Source: Rhopalosiphum padi
Lineage: Eukaryota; Arthropoda; Insecta; Hemiptera; Aphididae
Length of the DNA: 64,000 nt
Reading direction: 5' to 3'
Assembly (NCBI RefSeq): GCF_020882245.1
Contig: NC_083598.1
Coordinates: 57,077,858 to 57,141,857 of the forward strand
The position numbers were made by a program, and so were the translations under genes. The notes below the pieces were generated by a model that was not told the origin of the DNA, ran no database searches, and saw nothing but the letters and a program-made list of their open reading frames with translations. Shown here one piece after another: positions 36,601-45,490 of this stretch (positions within the stretch are counted from its first letter, which is position 1; each line of letters starts with the position of its first letter).

Positions 36601-38493
36601 GATTGAGTTGTTTCTATGTAATATACCTATGCTTGTATTTTGGTATTTTCTTTTGTAAATTGCTTCTCAAATTAAAATACTGCCAATAATTATTCATTTT
36701 TGTTTTTATACATTTTTTTTGCATGTTTTTATTTATGTACATACCTTTTTATTATTATTTTATTTTATTTTTTGCTTGCTGTATATTGGATTATAGGGTC
36801 AAGGAATGATGTCCAACCCTTCACCATTTGTATCAACATATGGTCCAATGGTAAGTCATATTCACTTGTAAAACTGCTTTAAAATAAACTTGCATTGAAT
36901 ATACTTACTATAATTTAAATTTTTTTGAATATAACATTAAACAAGAATTTTGGATATTATCGTCCAGTTCTAATTAAATGTTGGTTGTGTGTATTCAACA
37001 TATTTTAAATTACTTATTTTCTTTTATTGTTAAATACTTTAACTTAAAAATTAAACATATTATGATTATATTTTATACTAAATGATGGTTAACATGATTT
37101 TTATTCAGCCTGTTTTAAGATTTTTATTTTTGATTATTTATAACTTAATAAAATAAAAAAAAAATAGAATAAAATCTGGCTTGTAAGAATTAAAAGTTAT
37201 AAAACTGTCTCTTTAGTGAATTTTAGTTGTCCTTCCCTGCTTTATGCCAGTGACAGCATGAACTATTATTTGTTATGCTATTTTAATTATTTGTTCAGTA
37301 TAAATAACAAAGTCTCGATAAAATATTTTTGCTCCACTGCTGCTTATACTATTTTTGAGTTAGTAAAATTAAATATCTTAATTTATACATGCAACTTGAA
37401 CATTTCATTTATTATTTATCTAAATAACCTACTATTCAAACAATTATTTTTATATCAATCTGCATGTTTTATTGAACTCATAATAGGTTAGTTTTTATAC
37501 ATTTTTTATTTAAAATTTAAATGTATTTCTATAATAAGATATTCTTTTTTGAAAAAGTTTGTTTGTAATTTGAGTAGCTTTGCTATTTTGGCTATCATTG
37601 CACATTCACACTCTGCATAGGATGCGGTTTTTTTTTCATCACTGATATAGTTTATTTGAAATTTTTCATGTATATTTGTCGTGCAAATAAGCATCTATGT
37701 GGTATTTATATAAGCTCATCATGATATAATAAATATTTTAAACTTTAACTAATATTTTTAAACTTGCTATTTTGTATAATATTGTTATTGCTATTAAGGT
37801 TATATTTATCAATTCCCATTACATTAATTTTAATAATTCATACATTTTTATATGCCTAAATTTAATTATTAGGCATAGGGTGATTAAATATATTGAGATG
37901 GCTGAAATTCCTTTATAAATTATATAATTATATAATACATTATTCACCACAAATTCAATATAATAAGCATAATTTATTTACAAAATAGACTACAATAATT
38001 CTGGGAGAGGGTATCCTCTAAAGCTCCCTATGCCTATGGTTGAATTGCTCTAATGATTTTTAGAGTCTAATTCTATAAATTTACTTCTTGTGTATCAGTG
38101 ACCTATGTGTAGCCTAGATGGGCTCATTTTTAAATTAATTTATATTATTATACTAATTAATATAAGTAAAGTAACATATATTTTTATAAATATATTACTA
38201 AATAGAAACATCATTGTTCAAACTTTAATATTTGTATATATCCTCAACTCGATTAATTTGTTAATAGTATAATGATTTATTAAAAAAAAAAAAACAACAA
38301 CAACAACTATTAAGTTATAATTTGAACAATATTTGTACATTTTTTCTTACGTAAGTTTGTGTTATATCTTAAGGGTGTACAACCCAGCTGTATTGGTGGT
38401 AGTGCAGTAGGTGGTGGTAATCTTGGAATGACTACTCCTTCCAGTTCTCAGACCTCTCAACCACAGCCTGTCTTAGATCCTTTTGGTTTATAA
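12528..38493 (+). CDS. lap: Clathrin-assembly protein AP180/CALM (lap, PICALM ortholog)
   Basis: This endocytic adaptor binds PtdIns(4,5)P2 through an ANTH domain and recruits clathrin and AP-2. Sixteen coding exons join in frame to 699 residues, or 692 without the 21-nt microexon. The lipid-binding motif KX9KXKH is K28, K38, K40, H41 (PKKKHLDY). ANTH family blocks follow: ASWVVVFKSLIT, GYDMSPFIRRYSKYLNEKA, GVINMAFMLLFRDLIRLFA and APSSLLDALEQHLASIEGKK. The C-terminal half is disordered and carries NPF at 374-376 and 409-411, which are EH-domain ligands. It also has DLLQL (403-407), the proline-rich PPPRPPPP (517-524, SH3-type) and a terminal LDPFGL. The short AP180/CALM block AEEEAVLNQYK (about 348-358) is also present. 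The first intron is 14.8 kb. The start ATG precedes a complete ANTH N-terminus (MAGQTIQDRLLAARHSLAG) in good context. Confidence 0.95.
15452..15575. repeat. Fold-back element, 124 bp
   Basis: The left arm TTCATCGAGAGACCAGACC and the right arm, read on the other strand, TTCACCAAGAGACCGGACC match at 16 of 19 positions. They enclose about 86 bp of CG-richer sequence. No target duplication is visible. It may be a small MITE. Confidence 0.6.
18799..20478. mobile_element. hAT-type element, 1680 bp, with nested insertion
   Basis: The termini CAGGGCCTAAAATT are perfect inverted copies at both ends (14 bp). The flanking octamers CTATTGAT (18791-18798) and CCAATGAT (20479-20486) agree at 6 of 8 positions, as expected for an old hAT target duplication. 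Internal short motifs TACTGCACA recur near both ends. It carries a second, similar element at 18917-19771. No transposase frame is intact. Confidence 0.7.
18917..19771. mobile_element. Nested hAT-type element, 855 bp
   Basis: The ends are CAGCCCCTAAAAT and, inverted, CAGTCCCTAAAATT, followed on each side by CGTACTACACA-like subterminal repeats. The flanks CATTCACG and CATTTATG differ only by two C-to-T changes, consistent with an 8-bp duplication. It contains a 61-codon minus-strand frame at 19264-19449 (starting MVTVNNFNPQPAASLWL) of no recognised family, possibly a transposase remnant. Confidence 0.65.
21315..21555. mobile_element. hAT MITE, 241 bp, with perfect target duplication
   Basis: The octamer ACTAGGTG flanks both sides (21307-21314 and 21556-21563). 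The left end is CAGCGGTGTATTTTT and the right end, inverted, CAGAGGCGTATTTTT. It has no coding capacity. The left part includes a long T tract. The terminus is shared with the element at 42779. Confidence 0.8.
23510..23532. repeat. AT dinucleotide microsatellite
   Basis: An uninterrupted AT run of about 11 units inside lap intron 1. Confidence 0.8.
26386..26604. repeat. Long inverted repeat with about 90-bp arms
   Basis: Arms 26386-26477 and 26514-26604 are inverted copies sharing CTAGGGCATCTCAT and AGGCTTTTATTG, separated by about 36 bp. The right arm is also part of the MITE copy ending at 26712. The transcript would form a long hairpin. Confidence 0.75.
26545..26712. mobile_element. Second copy of the TTAA MITE
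   Basis: It is closely similar to 4000-4162 over its whole length, from GCCTATGAGATGCCCTAG to GGTATAATGTCCTCTTAA, and ends in TTAA at 26709-26712. The true left end was not found. The inverted repeat at 26386 suggests this copy is longer or rearranged. Confidence 0.7.
26728..27025. mobile_element. hAT MITE, 298 bp, with perfect target duplication
   Basis: The octamer AGATAGAT occurs at 26720-26727 and 27026-27033. The left end is CAGCGGTTCTCAGACT and the right end, inverted, TAGCGGTTCTCAAACT. GTGGTACGC-type motifs recur near both ends. The CAGCGGTTCTCA terminus is well known from hAT families such as SPIN and Buster. Confidence 0.8.
27449..27591 (+). CDS. lap: lap exon 2
   Basis: Residues 44-91, LIHCTNEPNVSIPQL to CYGNE. 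The acceptor is TTTTAG and the donor GTTAGT, phase 0. Confidence 0.93.
27653..27728 (+). CDS. lap: lap exon 3
   Basis: Residues 92-116 (RFTQYLASSNSSFQLSNFLD and on to SSLQ) plus one base of G117. The donor is GTGATT after a 61-bp intron. Confidence 0.92.
27865..27885 (+). CDS. lap: lap exon 4, 21-nt microexon
   Basis: ACATTTAG and GTAAGA bound exactly 21 nt that start and end in the same phase as the flanking exons. It inserts PVGVRSG between LQG and YDMS in the ANTH domain. Skipping it gives the LQGYDMS seen in vertebrate PICALM, so it is probably an alternative cassette. Confidence 0.7.
28065..28167 (+). CDS. lap: lap exon 5
   Basis: YDMSPFIRRYSKYLNEKA to FCKVKR, with a long T tract before the TTAG acceptor. 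The donor is GTATTT, phase 2. Confidence 0.93.
28294..28502 (+). CDS. lap: lap exon 6
   Basis: KEDGVLRTMNSEKLLKTLP to DSIINLL, the most conserved ANTH helices. The donor is GTATTT, phase 1. Confidence 0.93.
28503..29222 (+). other. lap: lap intron 6
   Basis: 720 bp, GT to AG. A hAT-like end CAGTGTTGGGCATTTAAC begins near 28532, with no clear partner. Confidence 0.7.
29223..29371 (+). CDS. lap: lap exon 7
   Basis: EKYFDMNKKQCRDALDLYKK to GEIPDLTK. The acceptor is TTCCCAG and the donor GTATGT, phase 0. Confidence 0.93.
29443..29534 (+). CDS. lap: lap exon 8
   Basis: APSSLLDALEQHLASIEGKK then SAANTPTQAT, the end of the ANTH domain and the start of the disordered region. The donor is GTATGT, phase 2. 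Confidence 0.93.
29535..34812 (+). other. lap: lap intron 8 (5.3 kb)
   Basis: AT-rich, with no gene and no bounded element recognised. It contains the candidate 39-nt cassette exon at 33735-33773. Confidence 0.8.
33735..33773 (+). CDS. lap: lap candidate 39-nt cassette exon
   Basis: Inside the 5.3-kb intron 8, a T/C-rich tract and AAAAG precede 39 open nucleotides followed by GTATGT. The length keeps the frame, and the phases fit exons 8 and 9. It would replace the junction serine by RENVSNMTHQKPPP. The composition is richer in C than the surrounding intron. The acceptor is only moderate, and chance cannot be excluded. It is not counted in the 699-residue model. Confidence 0.35.
34813..34963 (+). 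CDS. lap: lap exon 9
   Basis: THRTDVKTGVSALSSTSSSF to AEEEAVLNQYK. The acceptor is ATATAG and the donor GTAATT, phase 0. Confidence 0.92.
35046..35156 (+). CDS. lap: lap exon 10
   Basis: 37 residues with the first NPF motif (VNNPFLV) and VDLFS. The acceptor is TCCCAG and the donor GTATTA. Confidence 0.92.
35212..35455 (+). CDS. lap: lap exon 11
   Basis: Contains DDLLQLSNPFADMF, combining a clathrin-box-like DLLQL with the second NPF. The preceding intron is only 55 bp. The donor is GTAAAT. Confidence 0.92.
35538..35816 (+). CDS. lap: lap exon 12
   Basis: Contains the proline-rich PPPRPPPP and DLAADIFLPQ. The acceptor is TTCAAG and the donor GTATAC, phase 1. Confidence 0.92.
36223..36328 (+). 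CDS. lap: lap exon 13
   Basis: Contains GDLDSSLASLAENLTINK, the counterpart of the DLDSSLANL block of vertebrate PICALM. The donor is GTGAGT. Confidence 0.92.
36395..36506 (+). CDS. lap: lap exon 14
   Basis: VQWNSPKNTPKPGNG to ANYRPM. The acceptor TTAAG at 36394 was chosen because the next AG gives a stop within a few codons. The donor is GTATGT. Confidence 0.9.
36797..36850 (+). CDS. lap: lap exon 15
   Basis: 18 residues GQGMMSNPSPFVSTYGPM. The acceptor is TTATAG and the donor GTAAGT. Its in-frame length allows skipping. Confidence 0.85.
36851..38373 (+). other. lap: lap intron 15 (1.5 kb)
   Basis: GTAAGT to CTTAAG. AT-rich, with a CAA-repeat after a poly-A run near 38282-38307. No exon-like segment is seen. 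Confidence 0.75.
38374..38493 (+). CDS. lap: lap exon 16 and stop
   Basis: 39 residues ending VLDPFGL, then TAA. The acceptor is CTTAAG. A donor GTAATC follows one base after the stop codon. Confidence 0.88.
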   Translation, partial: GVQPSCIGGSAVGGGNLGMTTPSSSQTSQPQPVLDPFGL

Positions 38494-39022
38494 GGTAATC
38501 TACTTATTATGTTCTATATTAAAAAAAAGTTATGTGAATTGATCTAACACACAAATTAGGTATTACTATATTATATTAATTGTTATTTTTTCTAGGAAAT
38601 AAACTGGGACTGAAAAGCGAAATGTATAGTTTTTATTGTATACACATTATAAAGGGTTCTAAGAATAACTATCATTGCAACAACCCTAGTGCCATACTTT
38701 CAAACTCTTAATTGGCAAAATGAATATAATTTCAGGTATTACTGTTATTTAGTTAAAAATCTATTATTTATACTTATATTGTGAAAGTATAAGAATAAAA
38801 TAATGCCCAAAATAATTTCTGCCTATTTTAGCCTAAATTATTTTAAATTAAACATAAAGTATTATATTTAGATTATTACTTAAAAATAGGCAAACTCTAG
38901 CTTAGAGATAAAAAATGTGTGTTCTATGAAAAAGAGATTGTTCCTTTAGGAATAAAGTAACAATTTTAGTTTACGATCTTGTTAAGTTTTTTAACTTAAT
39001 ATTAAGTGCAATATAAAATAAA
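38494..39022 (+). other. lap: lap 3' UTR with intron
   Basis: A GTAATC donor at 38495 and a TTTTTTCTAG acceptor at 38595 define a 101-bp intron starting one base after the stop codon. AATAAA motifs at 38951-38956 and 39017-39022 are candidate polyadenylation signals. Confidence 0.6.
39017..39022 (+). terminator. Candidate lap polyadenylation signal
   Basis: AATAAA followed by a T-rich stretch (GTTTGATTT). An alternative is at 38951. Confidence 0.45.
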
Positions 39023-40910
39023 GTTTGATTTAAATTATATCCTATTCGTTTACCTCATGAATATCCATTAATTTACAAATAAAAAAAATTATATATTATG
39101 TATTTTATAATAAATATAATATTATTTTATGTAATATTAATATAACATTAAATATTAAATAGACAATACTATATTGTTAATCCATTTAAAAATTATATAG
39201 CTATATGATTATTTAATATTATGACACTCTCTAACAGATATACTTATTAGATAATATAATTAAGATAGGTACCGTGCATTAGTAACAATAAGGTATAATT
39301 GTAATATATTTATATTTTAATCAAATTAAAATAAATACTCTCCCATGTCTATAAAATACAATATAATATAGTATATTACATGTTATATATAAATTATTAT
39401 TATTGAAAAACGTGTATCAAATAAAAATAGGTACATGATGTTTACAGTGTACTGATGTACAGTGTTCGGTTTAAACAAAATCATATCTAAATTGTTACAA
39501 AAATATGTAAGTAATTATACATCAGTTACCTAATTTATTGTTTTGTAAGTTAAATACTTAAAATAAATACAACATTTGGATACGATTTTGAGTGAACATT
39601 TTAGAAGTATTAGACAAACATCAAAAGTGATGTATTGGAAATTCTGTAATAATATAGTGGAATATAAATATATTTATATTTTTTTTTTCACAAGTAACAT
39701 ATTATAACCCCTTATATATTTTATGCAGAAACATAATTGTTATATTCAATTTTTATTTATTTAAAATTATCAATAACTTTTTTTATTTATAATTTATTTA
39801 ATTTTAAATTACTTATATAATATATTATATATATTGATTATAAATATTGTTCTATCAAAATCATTACTGTGAATTTTTTTTGATTGAAAACAATTAAGTA
39901 TTGTGAAATTATATGAATCAACAATTATTGTTTATGGGTATATTATATACATTTTATTAGGCATAATTTTGTTTTATTTTCATTTTTTTGTTTGTATTCT
40001 TTCAATTTTATGTTACCTTCCATTTAGAAATTCAGTCCATTTTTATAAATATATGTTATTATTATTACGGATTTATTGTGATGTTAATTTAACAGAAATC
40101 TTGTTAGTATATTATATTTTTGGCATCACCTTTAGTTAATTTTTTTTTTATTTGCATGTGATATATAATTTATGAATTTTGTATATTTATGTTACTTTAC
40201 TTATTTATTGTAAAATGGCTTTGGTTTCGTTAAAGTTAAAATTAATTTTTACTCTGGCGTTAATTATAATAAACATTCCAAAATAAAATTAATAACATAA
40301 TATAATTTATAAACTATAATATTATCATTATATCTTTATAATTATTATTGTAATTAGTGTATTGGCATGTAGATACACAAAATATATTATTATTATTATT
40401 ATATATGAGCCTTTAATTAAAAAAATATATATAATTTATTGTACCTTTAGCTCTTTAAAATACAAATGATTTTGAAATCCTAATTATATTTCTACAAAAA
40501 CGGATCAATATTCACTACCCAACAAGTAATGCGAGAAAAACAAATCTTCTAAAATTTAGATTAATGTCTGTAAATTATGAGTGACCAATATTAGGTTTAT
40601 TTATTGTGTAATAATTAATTATTATTAACTAATACTGTAATCTATCGAGGTTGTGTTCCAGCAAAATTATGTACCTATCATAACCGCGACCTTAAATCAA
40701 GGTTAGTTTTTATTTTTATATTTTAAAACACAACATTAAGGTTAATATTTTTGTTAATTTAATTTACATAATTAATTAATTATACATACATATATTAGGA
40801 AGTTTAAAAAAACTTGTGATATATATATATGTTTTTTATTCTCCATGTTTTTGCAAACATCTTTGTATGGTCTATTTTAAGAAATCATATAGTTAGTTAG
40901 TTAGCCAATG

Positions 40911-41405
40911 AAAAATCCTCATTGATTGTTTTAGAGAAAAAATGTGACTTCACAGTTTCTTTTTCCTCTCCATCCTGTTTAGAATGTTTTAATTCGTCCG
41001 GGGTTGTAATTTCTTCTAACTCCTCCAATATGTTAGCTTTTGATCATAGTTCAACATAATTTTTTATGTATCGCCTTTGTATCTCAAAAAAACATTCTAC
41101 TTTTCGAGAAATAATTATTACTTGATTTAATGTGGTGCTCAGATCGTCAATTTTATGGACAAACGCAGTTTACTTTTGCCTACAACTTCGAACATTGAAC
41201 TTCGTCAAGTGATTTCTTGATGTTGACAAAATGACGAGACATTCAGTGATGTTATAATTTTCCAATCCCGTGTTCGTAAGTTCTTCGGCAAACACCTCTT
41301 TCCATTACTAACATTTTGGGCATTTTGTGCACGTAACCCCGCGATCGATGAACTCTTGCCAGATCACCAACCGATAAATAGACTGACTTCGAGAAAAATT
41401 CGATA
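40911..41405 (-). pseudogene. Decayed coding relic, probably transposon-derived
   Basis: Two minus-strand stretches still read as protein. One of about 60 codons has two adjacent stops (LVIWQEFIDRGV, TCTKCPKC, then WKEVFAEELTNTGLENYN). The other is an acidic 46-codon end (KANILEELEEITTPDELKH to TINEDFSLAN, stop at 40911). They are in different frames. The CPKC pair suggests a zinc-binding segment. No family could be named. Confidence 0.3.
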
Positions 41406-42778
41406 AAAAAGGATAATTGCTAATAGTTATAATAAAAAAGAAAAGAAAAATAATTAATATTACTCTGTTGTATGGGCCCCATTATATCACTGCCCAGGGC
41501 CTCAAAAAGGTTAAAGACGACCTCGGATCTTCCATATTCTTTTAATAGACTTTGAAAAGTCCTTTTTTCGACTTTACGTAAGATGCTCTACATGATGTGT
41601 ACCGTCTGTACCGATAACCTTTATTATGTAGGTATTTATATTCTTTATACATTTATAATGTAATAATATATACTTGTACATTTATACTTAACGATATAAC
41701 AAAAATTATCTAAAACAAATAACAGCGTTCATTATATAATATAACTAGTTGAATAACCCTCGTGTGTTAAATAGTCGATTTGTATATAAATTGATTTTTT
41801 TATTAAACTTTTTAAAGCCTAGGCATATAATATATAATAGTTTTTATAATTTAACTTAATTTATGATATTTATAACTAAAATAACAAATAAGATAAAAAT
41901 TTTATCTTTATTTTTTATCATAAAATTAAAAATAATGAGTGATTTACTCGTAGGATCATTTGGACCCTTATTTGAAAAAAAAAATTGTAACAAAAAACGC
42001 CTGATTTTCTTTTTTATGTGTATAAGGATAACTATAAAATGTATGGATTGTTATTTGTTAATTTATAAATATTTCTGACTTAATTGCGGATTTAATTAAT
42101 GGATTAATTAAAGAGTTTTATGGTGGTCGTCAAGCAGCTAAATTCCAAAATTGCTCAGATCGTCAGATGACCGCAGTATATTTTTACTATCATCAAAATA
42201 ATGTTTACTTATAAGTGATTAACTTGACAAAGATAAAGCTAGATAAAAAGAATTCGTTTCAGACGGTAAAGAAAAAGGGGCTAAAGAACATTTTATGAAA
42301 CGTACATTAATGAATGAATGCTTACCTACAGTTAAAGACTTTTCTTCAAAATAAAATAGTAAAATATAAACTGATTGAAGTTTGTTTAGATACATTTTTA
42401 TTTTTTTCAAAATTAAAACTTAGAAGAACTACCTATGCTCCGAATATGAGCATTGCTTTAAGTCTTAAGAGTATATATCTATGTGTGTTGGTTATAGGCT
42501 TATAGCCACTGTCCAGCCGAGAGTGTTGATTCTCTTTTGTAGTTAGTACTAATAATTAGTTCTAATTTTATACTATAAATAGTTTTTCCAATTATTCATT
42601 ATTGTAAAATTCTTACATTTAATCGCTCCGCTCAGAATCTTAAATTGTTCAGCATGCCACTGAGTTAAGCAATAGTGTAATATTTGTATTATGAATTATT
42701 TTGACATGTTCAAAGTGTTTGAAGTATTATATATATTATTATAATAATATTATTAATTATAATAATATTGCGAGTAAT

Positions 42779-42912
42779 AAGAGACGTATTTAGGAATTTT
42801 TTGCTCCGGGTAAGAAAAACCTAGGTACCATATTTTCCATATTATATCAAAATGCTCTCCAAAATTTACCATCCGGGACTCAAGCCCCCCTGTCACCCTA
42901 AATACGTCTCTG
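42779..42912. mobile_element. hAT MITE, 134 bp
   Basis: AGAGACGTATTTAGG (42780-42794) and its exact inverted copy (42897-42911) define the ends. One base further out the right side completes the hAT form CAGAGACG, while the left C has changed. The flanks CGAGTAAT and CGTGTAGT agree at 6 of 8 positions. The terminus resembles that of the element at 21315. Confidence 0.7.
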
Positions 42913-43083
42913 CGTGTAGTATTATGTGTGCATGATACAATTTTTATAGATAGTTGATCATTGTAGGTTATTTTTAAGCACAATAAAGTGAATAGTGTAA
43001 TATCAATTCCTATTTGGATAACATCAGACATAATATATTACGATAACTGTGGCGTACACAATGGCGGGACGTGGGGGTCAAAT

Positions 43084-43095
43084 CCCCCCCCCCCC
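43084..43095. repeat. Poly-C tract
   Basis: Twelve C residues inside a CG-rich block beginning near 43050 that looks like the end of a transposable element. Confidence 0.7.
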
Positions 43096-44370
43096 TATTG
43101 GCTTTTTTATTATTTTTGGTTTTTGCTTACATTATGCAGTATGCGCTATAAATTATAATGTAATATTTTGTAATATTATGATCTATCAAGCTATTGAATT
43201 TTAACAATTTTGTCAATACTGAATACCGCCATTATAATTTTATTTTCGTTTATTTGTATTTGAATCAAAATATTGTTTATTTGGTCGAAATGGTCAATGA
43301 CGAGTGACGACTATGATTATACTTTATTATAGCTTATCTTATTTTCATAGAGAATACTATATAGATGTAATATGTACGTAGGTTCGACTAAAAGGAGAGC
43401 TATGCTTCTACTGTGAGTGTGTATAAAATGTTATAGGATATTATCGTTGTTATTACCTAAGTTATGAGAAATGAGATCATTATCGCTACGAGTTTAGTTT
43501 ACCACGTATACATAGTTTACAGTATATACCTACCATTCATTTATCTGAAATCTAAAATAAGAAACACTCGAAGGGGGGGGATTGTTGAAAATGTATTTGT
43601 TACAGGAACGGCTAAATGGCCTAACAGTTATGGCAATTTCAAATTTATAGAAATATTTAATTACAGCAAAAGAAGTTTTAGACGAACTAGTAAAAAAAAA
43701 AAAAGGTAACTAGATTTGATGATTTTATTATTATTTATTTTATTTATACATCTAATGATGTAGCATTTATTATACAGAAGTTTTGACTTTATGGAATATT
43801 GGAGTGGATCTTCCATATTGTGTTTAATGTGAATTTTGAATCAATTCAAATCATATTCTTTGTTCCACTAGATAGATAGATAGATACATATATAATGTAT
43901 AATTATATAAATATTGTTTGTTAGTGAATGACCATGATAGTATAATATACAATATAATAATATATTATATATTTATATTTACCATATATAGGTAATAATA
44001 ATATTCTTACCCAGTGCCGCAATTAGTATTTAAATACAAGTATTTGAATACTTAACAAGACTGATTGAAAGCGATAATATGAAAATTTGGATCAAATTTC
44101 AAGTATCTGCGCCCTATAGGCTATACTATAGCTATAGCCGCTATAGCTACGGTTGTGTTAAAATAATTCAAGTAACACCAAAAAACCAAAGGAAATTTTG
44201 TTGAAAACTGGTTTTGCATAATTTTTTGTTTGTTTTATCTGATTAATTTTAAAAAATATAAAGAATTTTTACAAATTAGATCCAATTTGCTATTAGAAAT
44301 TATAATTTAAGATTGAAACATTTTTCCAACTAATTATCGTGCACTTGCATGTGTTCATAAAAATCACATT

Positions 44371-44702
44371 ATTGTAAAATTAATTAAGTCAATCTTTATT
44401 GCTCTACTCAGAATCTTAAAATGTAGGTACATTACTTAAGATGGGTATTAGCGAAAAAGTCTTTAAAGTCAATAAAAAAACTTTTACTCACTCAAAAAGC
44501 TTTATTTCTTGAATTCTTATAACAATATATACTATATAGTAGTGACTCCTTCAGCTGCTTTAATATAGGTTATATACTTAAATGATTATACGTACATCAT
44601 AATTCATAGGAGTACGCTAACATGCGAAGAACCCATACACTACGCTCCCGAAACATTGCATTTTAGATTTTGAGATGGATATGGATGTATTGATTTTACA
44701 AT
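44371..44702. repeat. Inverted pair of a dispersed repeat
   Basis: The motif ATTGTAAAAT...CTCAGAATCTTAAAATGT (44371-44424) recurs inverted at 44661-44702. Related copies are at 25449-25494, 42601-42642 and, inverted, 60011-60056. The shared core is a TTGTAAAATCAATACAT-like stretch followed by a CAGAATCT-like stretch. It is probably part of an abundant transposon family. Confidence 0.55.
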
Positions 44703-45344
44703 TTTGTCTTCTTTTGTATACATATTACATACAAATGTATGATATGTGTACGCGTTGCTGATCTTCATCTTTGATTTTTAAATTAAAAGTGGCAAAATGA
44801 CAATCATAAATAATAATTATATTTACACCTACGTGGTAATATACTATTGTTTAGGTCTTTAGGATATAATTATTTATAGTTTTATTATTCATTAATCATT
44901 ATATTATAGACAATTTTATTTATAATGCACTTGTAGTAGCGCAAGCGCGCCGCAGCTGTAGCCGTGTTTGAACACTTAGATAGGTATACGTATAATAATA
45001 ATAATAAACGGTCATTACGTCACAAAATCGTGTTTCGGGCCAAGGTTACTATTTGTTTTGTATAGCTTTGTTATTACTGCAAGTTAATGTATATAAAAGA
45101 ATAGAACAAAAGCAAAAAAGTATAAATGTAAACTGTAGTCGCCAGTCGATCTGCAACTCGTTCCAATCGAACCCTTGACTTTATTGTGGGTGGTAAACAG
45201 TGGCCAGCGGGCCAGCCACTGGCGTGTTGAATAATATTATGATCCTTTCATAGTTCCGTTATCACTCGATAACGGCACAACGATCAAACTTTACCAGGTA
45301 TTGGGTATGCGGTTTCCCTACTCCGCAAGGTGATCGACGCACGC

Positions 45345-45352
45345 GTGCGCAC
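45345..45352. promoter_or_regulatory. Metal-response element core
   Basis: GTGCGCAC contains TGCGCAC (TGCRCNC consensus) on both strands, about 50 bp before the initiator. MTF-1 binds such sites and controls ZnT1 in other animals. Confidence 0.4.
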
Positions 45353-45483
45353 TATGCGACGATACACCTCGAGGCCTGCCGGCCGCCTGGCACTCTGTCA
45401 GTTCGGCGTTGCGCAGCGTTCGTGGTGATTATCGTGCTCATCGTCTATTGTTCGCTGTGCGCGTTTGCTCCAGTCGCGACCGT

Positions 45484-45490
45484 GTGTGCA
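45484..45490 (-). promoter_or_regulatory. Second metal-response element core
   Basis: GTGTGCA, which is TGCACAC on the minus strand and fits TGCRCNC. It lies in the proposed 5' UTR exon. Confidence 0.3.

Larger units (their letters stand above)
39023..45299. other. Repeat-rich spacer between lap and ZnT1
   Basis: No intact gene is seen. It contains a decayed coding relic (40911-41405), a possible hAT-like end CAGGGCCTCAAAAAGG at 41495, the MITE at 42779, a CpG and poly-C block near 43050-43100, and dispersed repeat copies at 42601, 44371 and 44661. Near the promoter it has a CRE-like TTACGTCA at 45015-45022. Confidence 0.6.
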
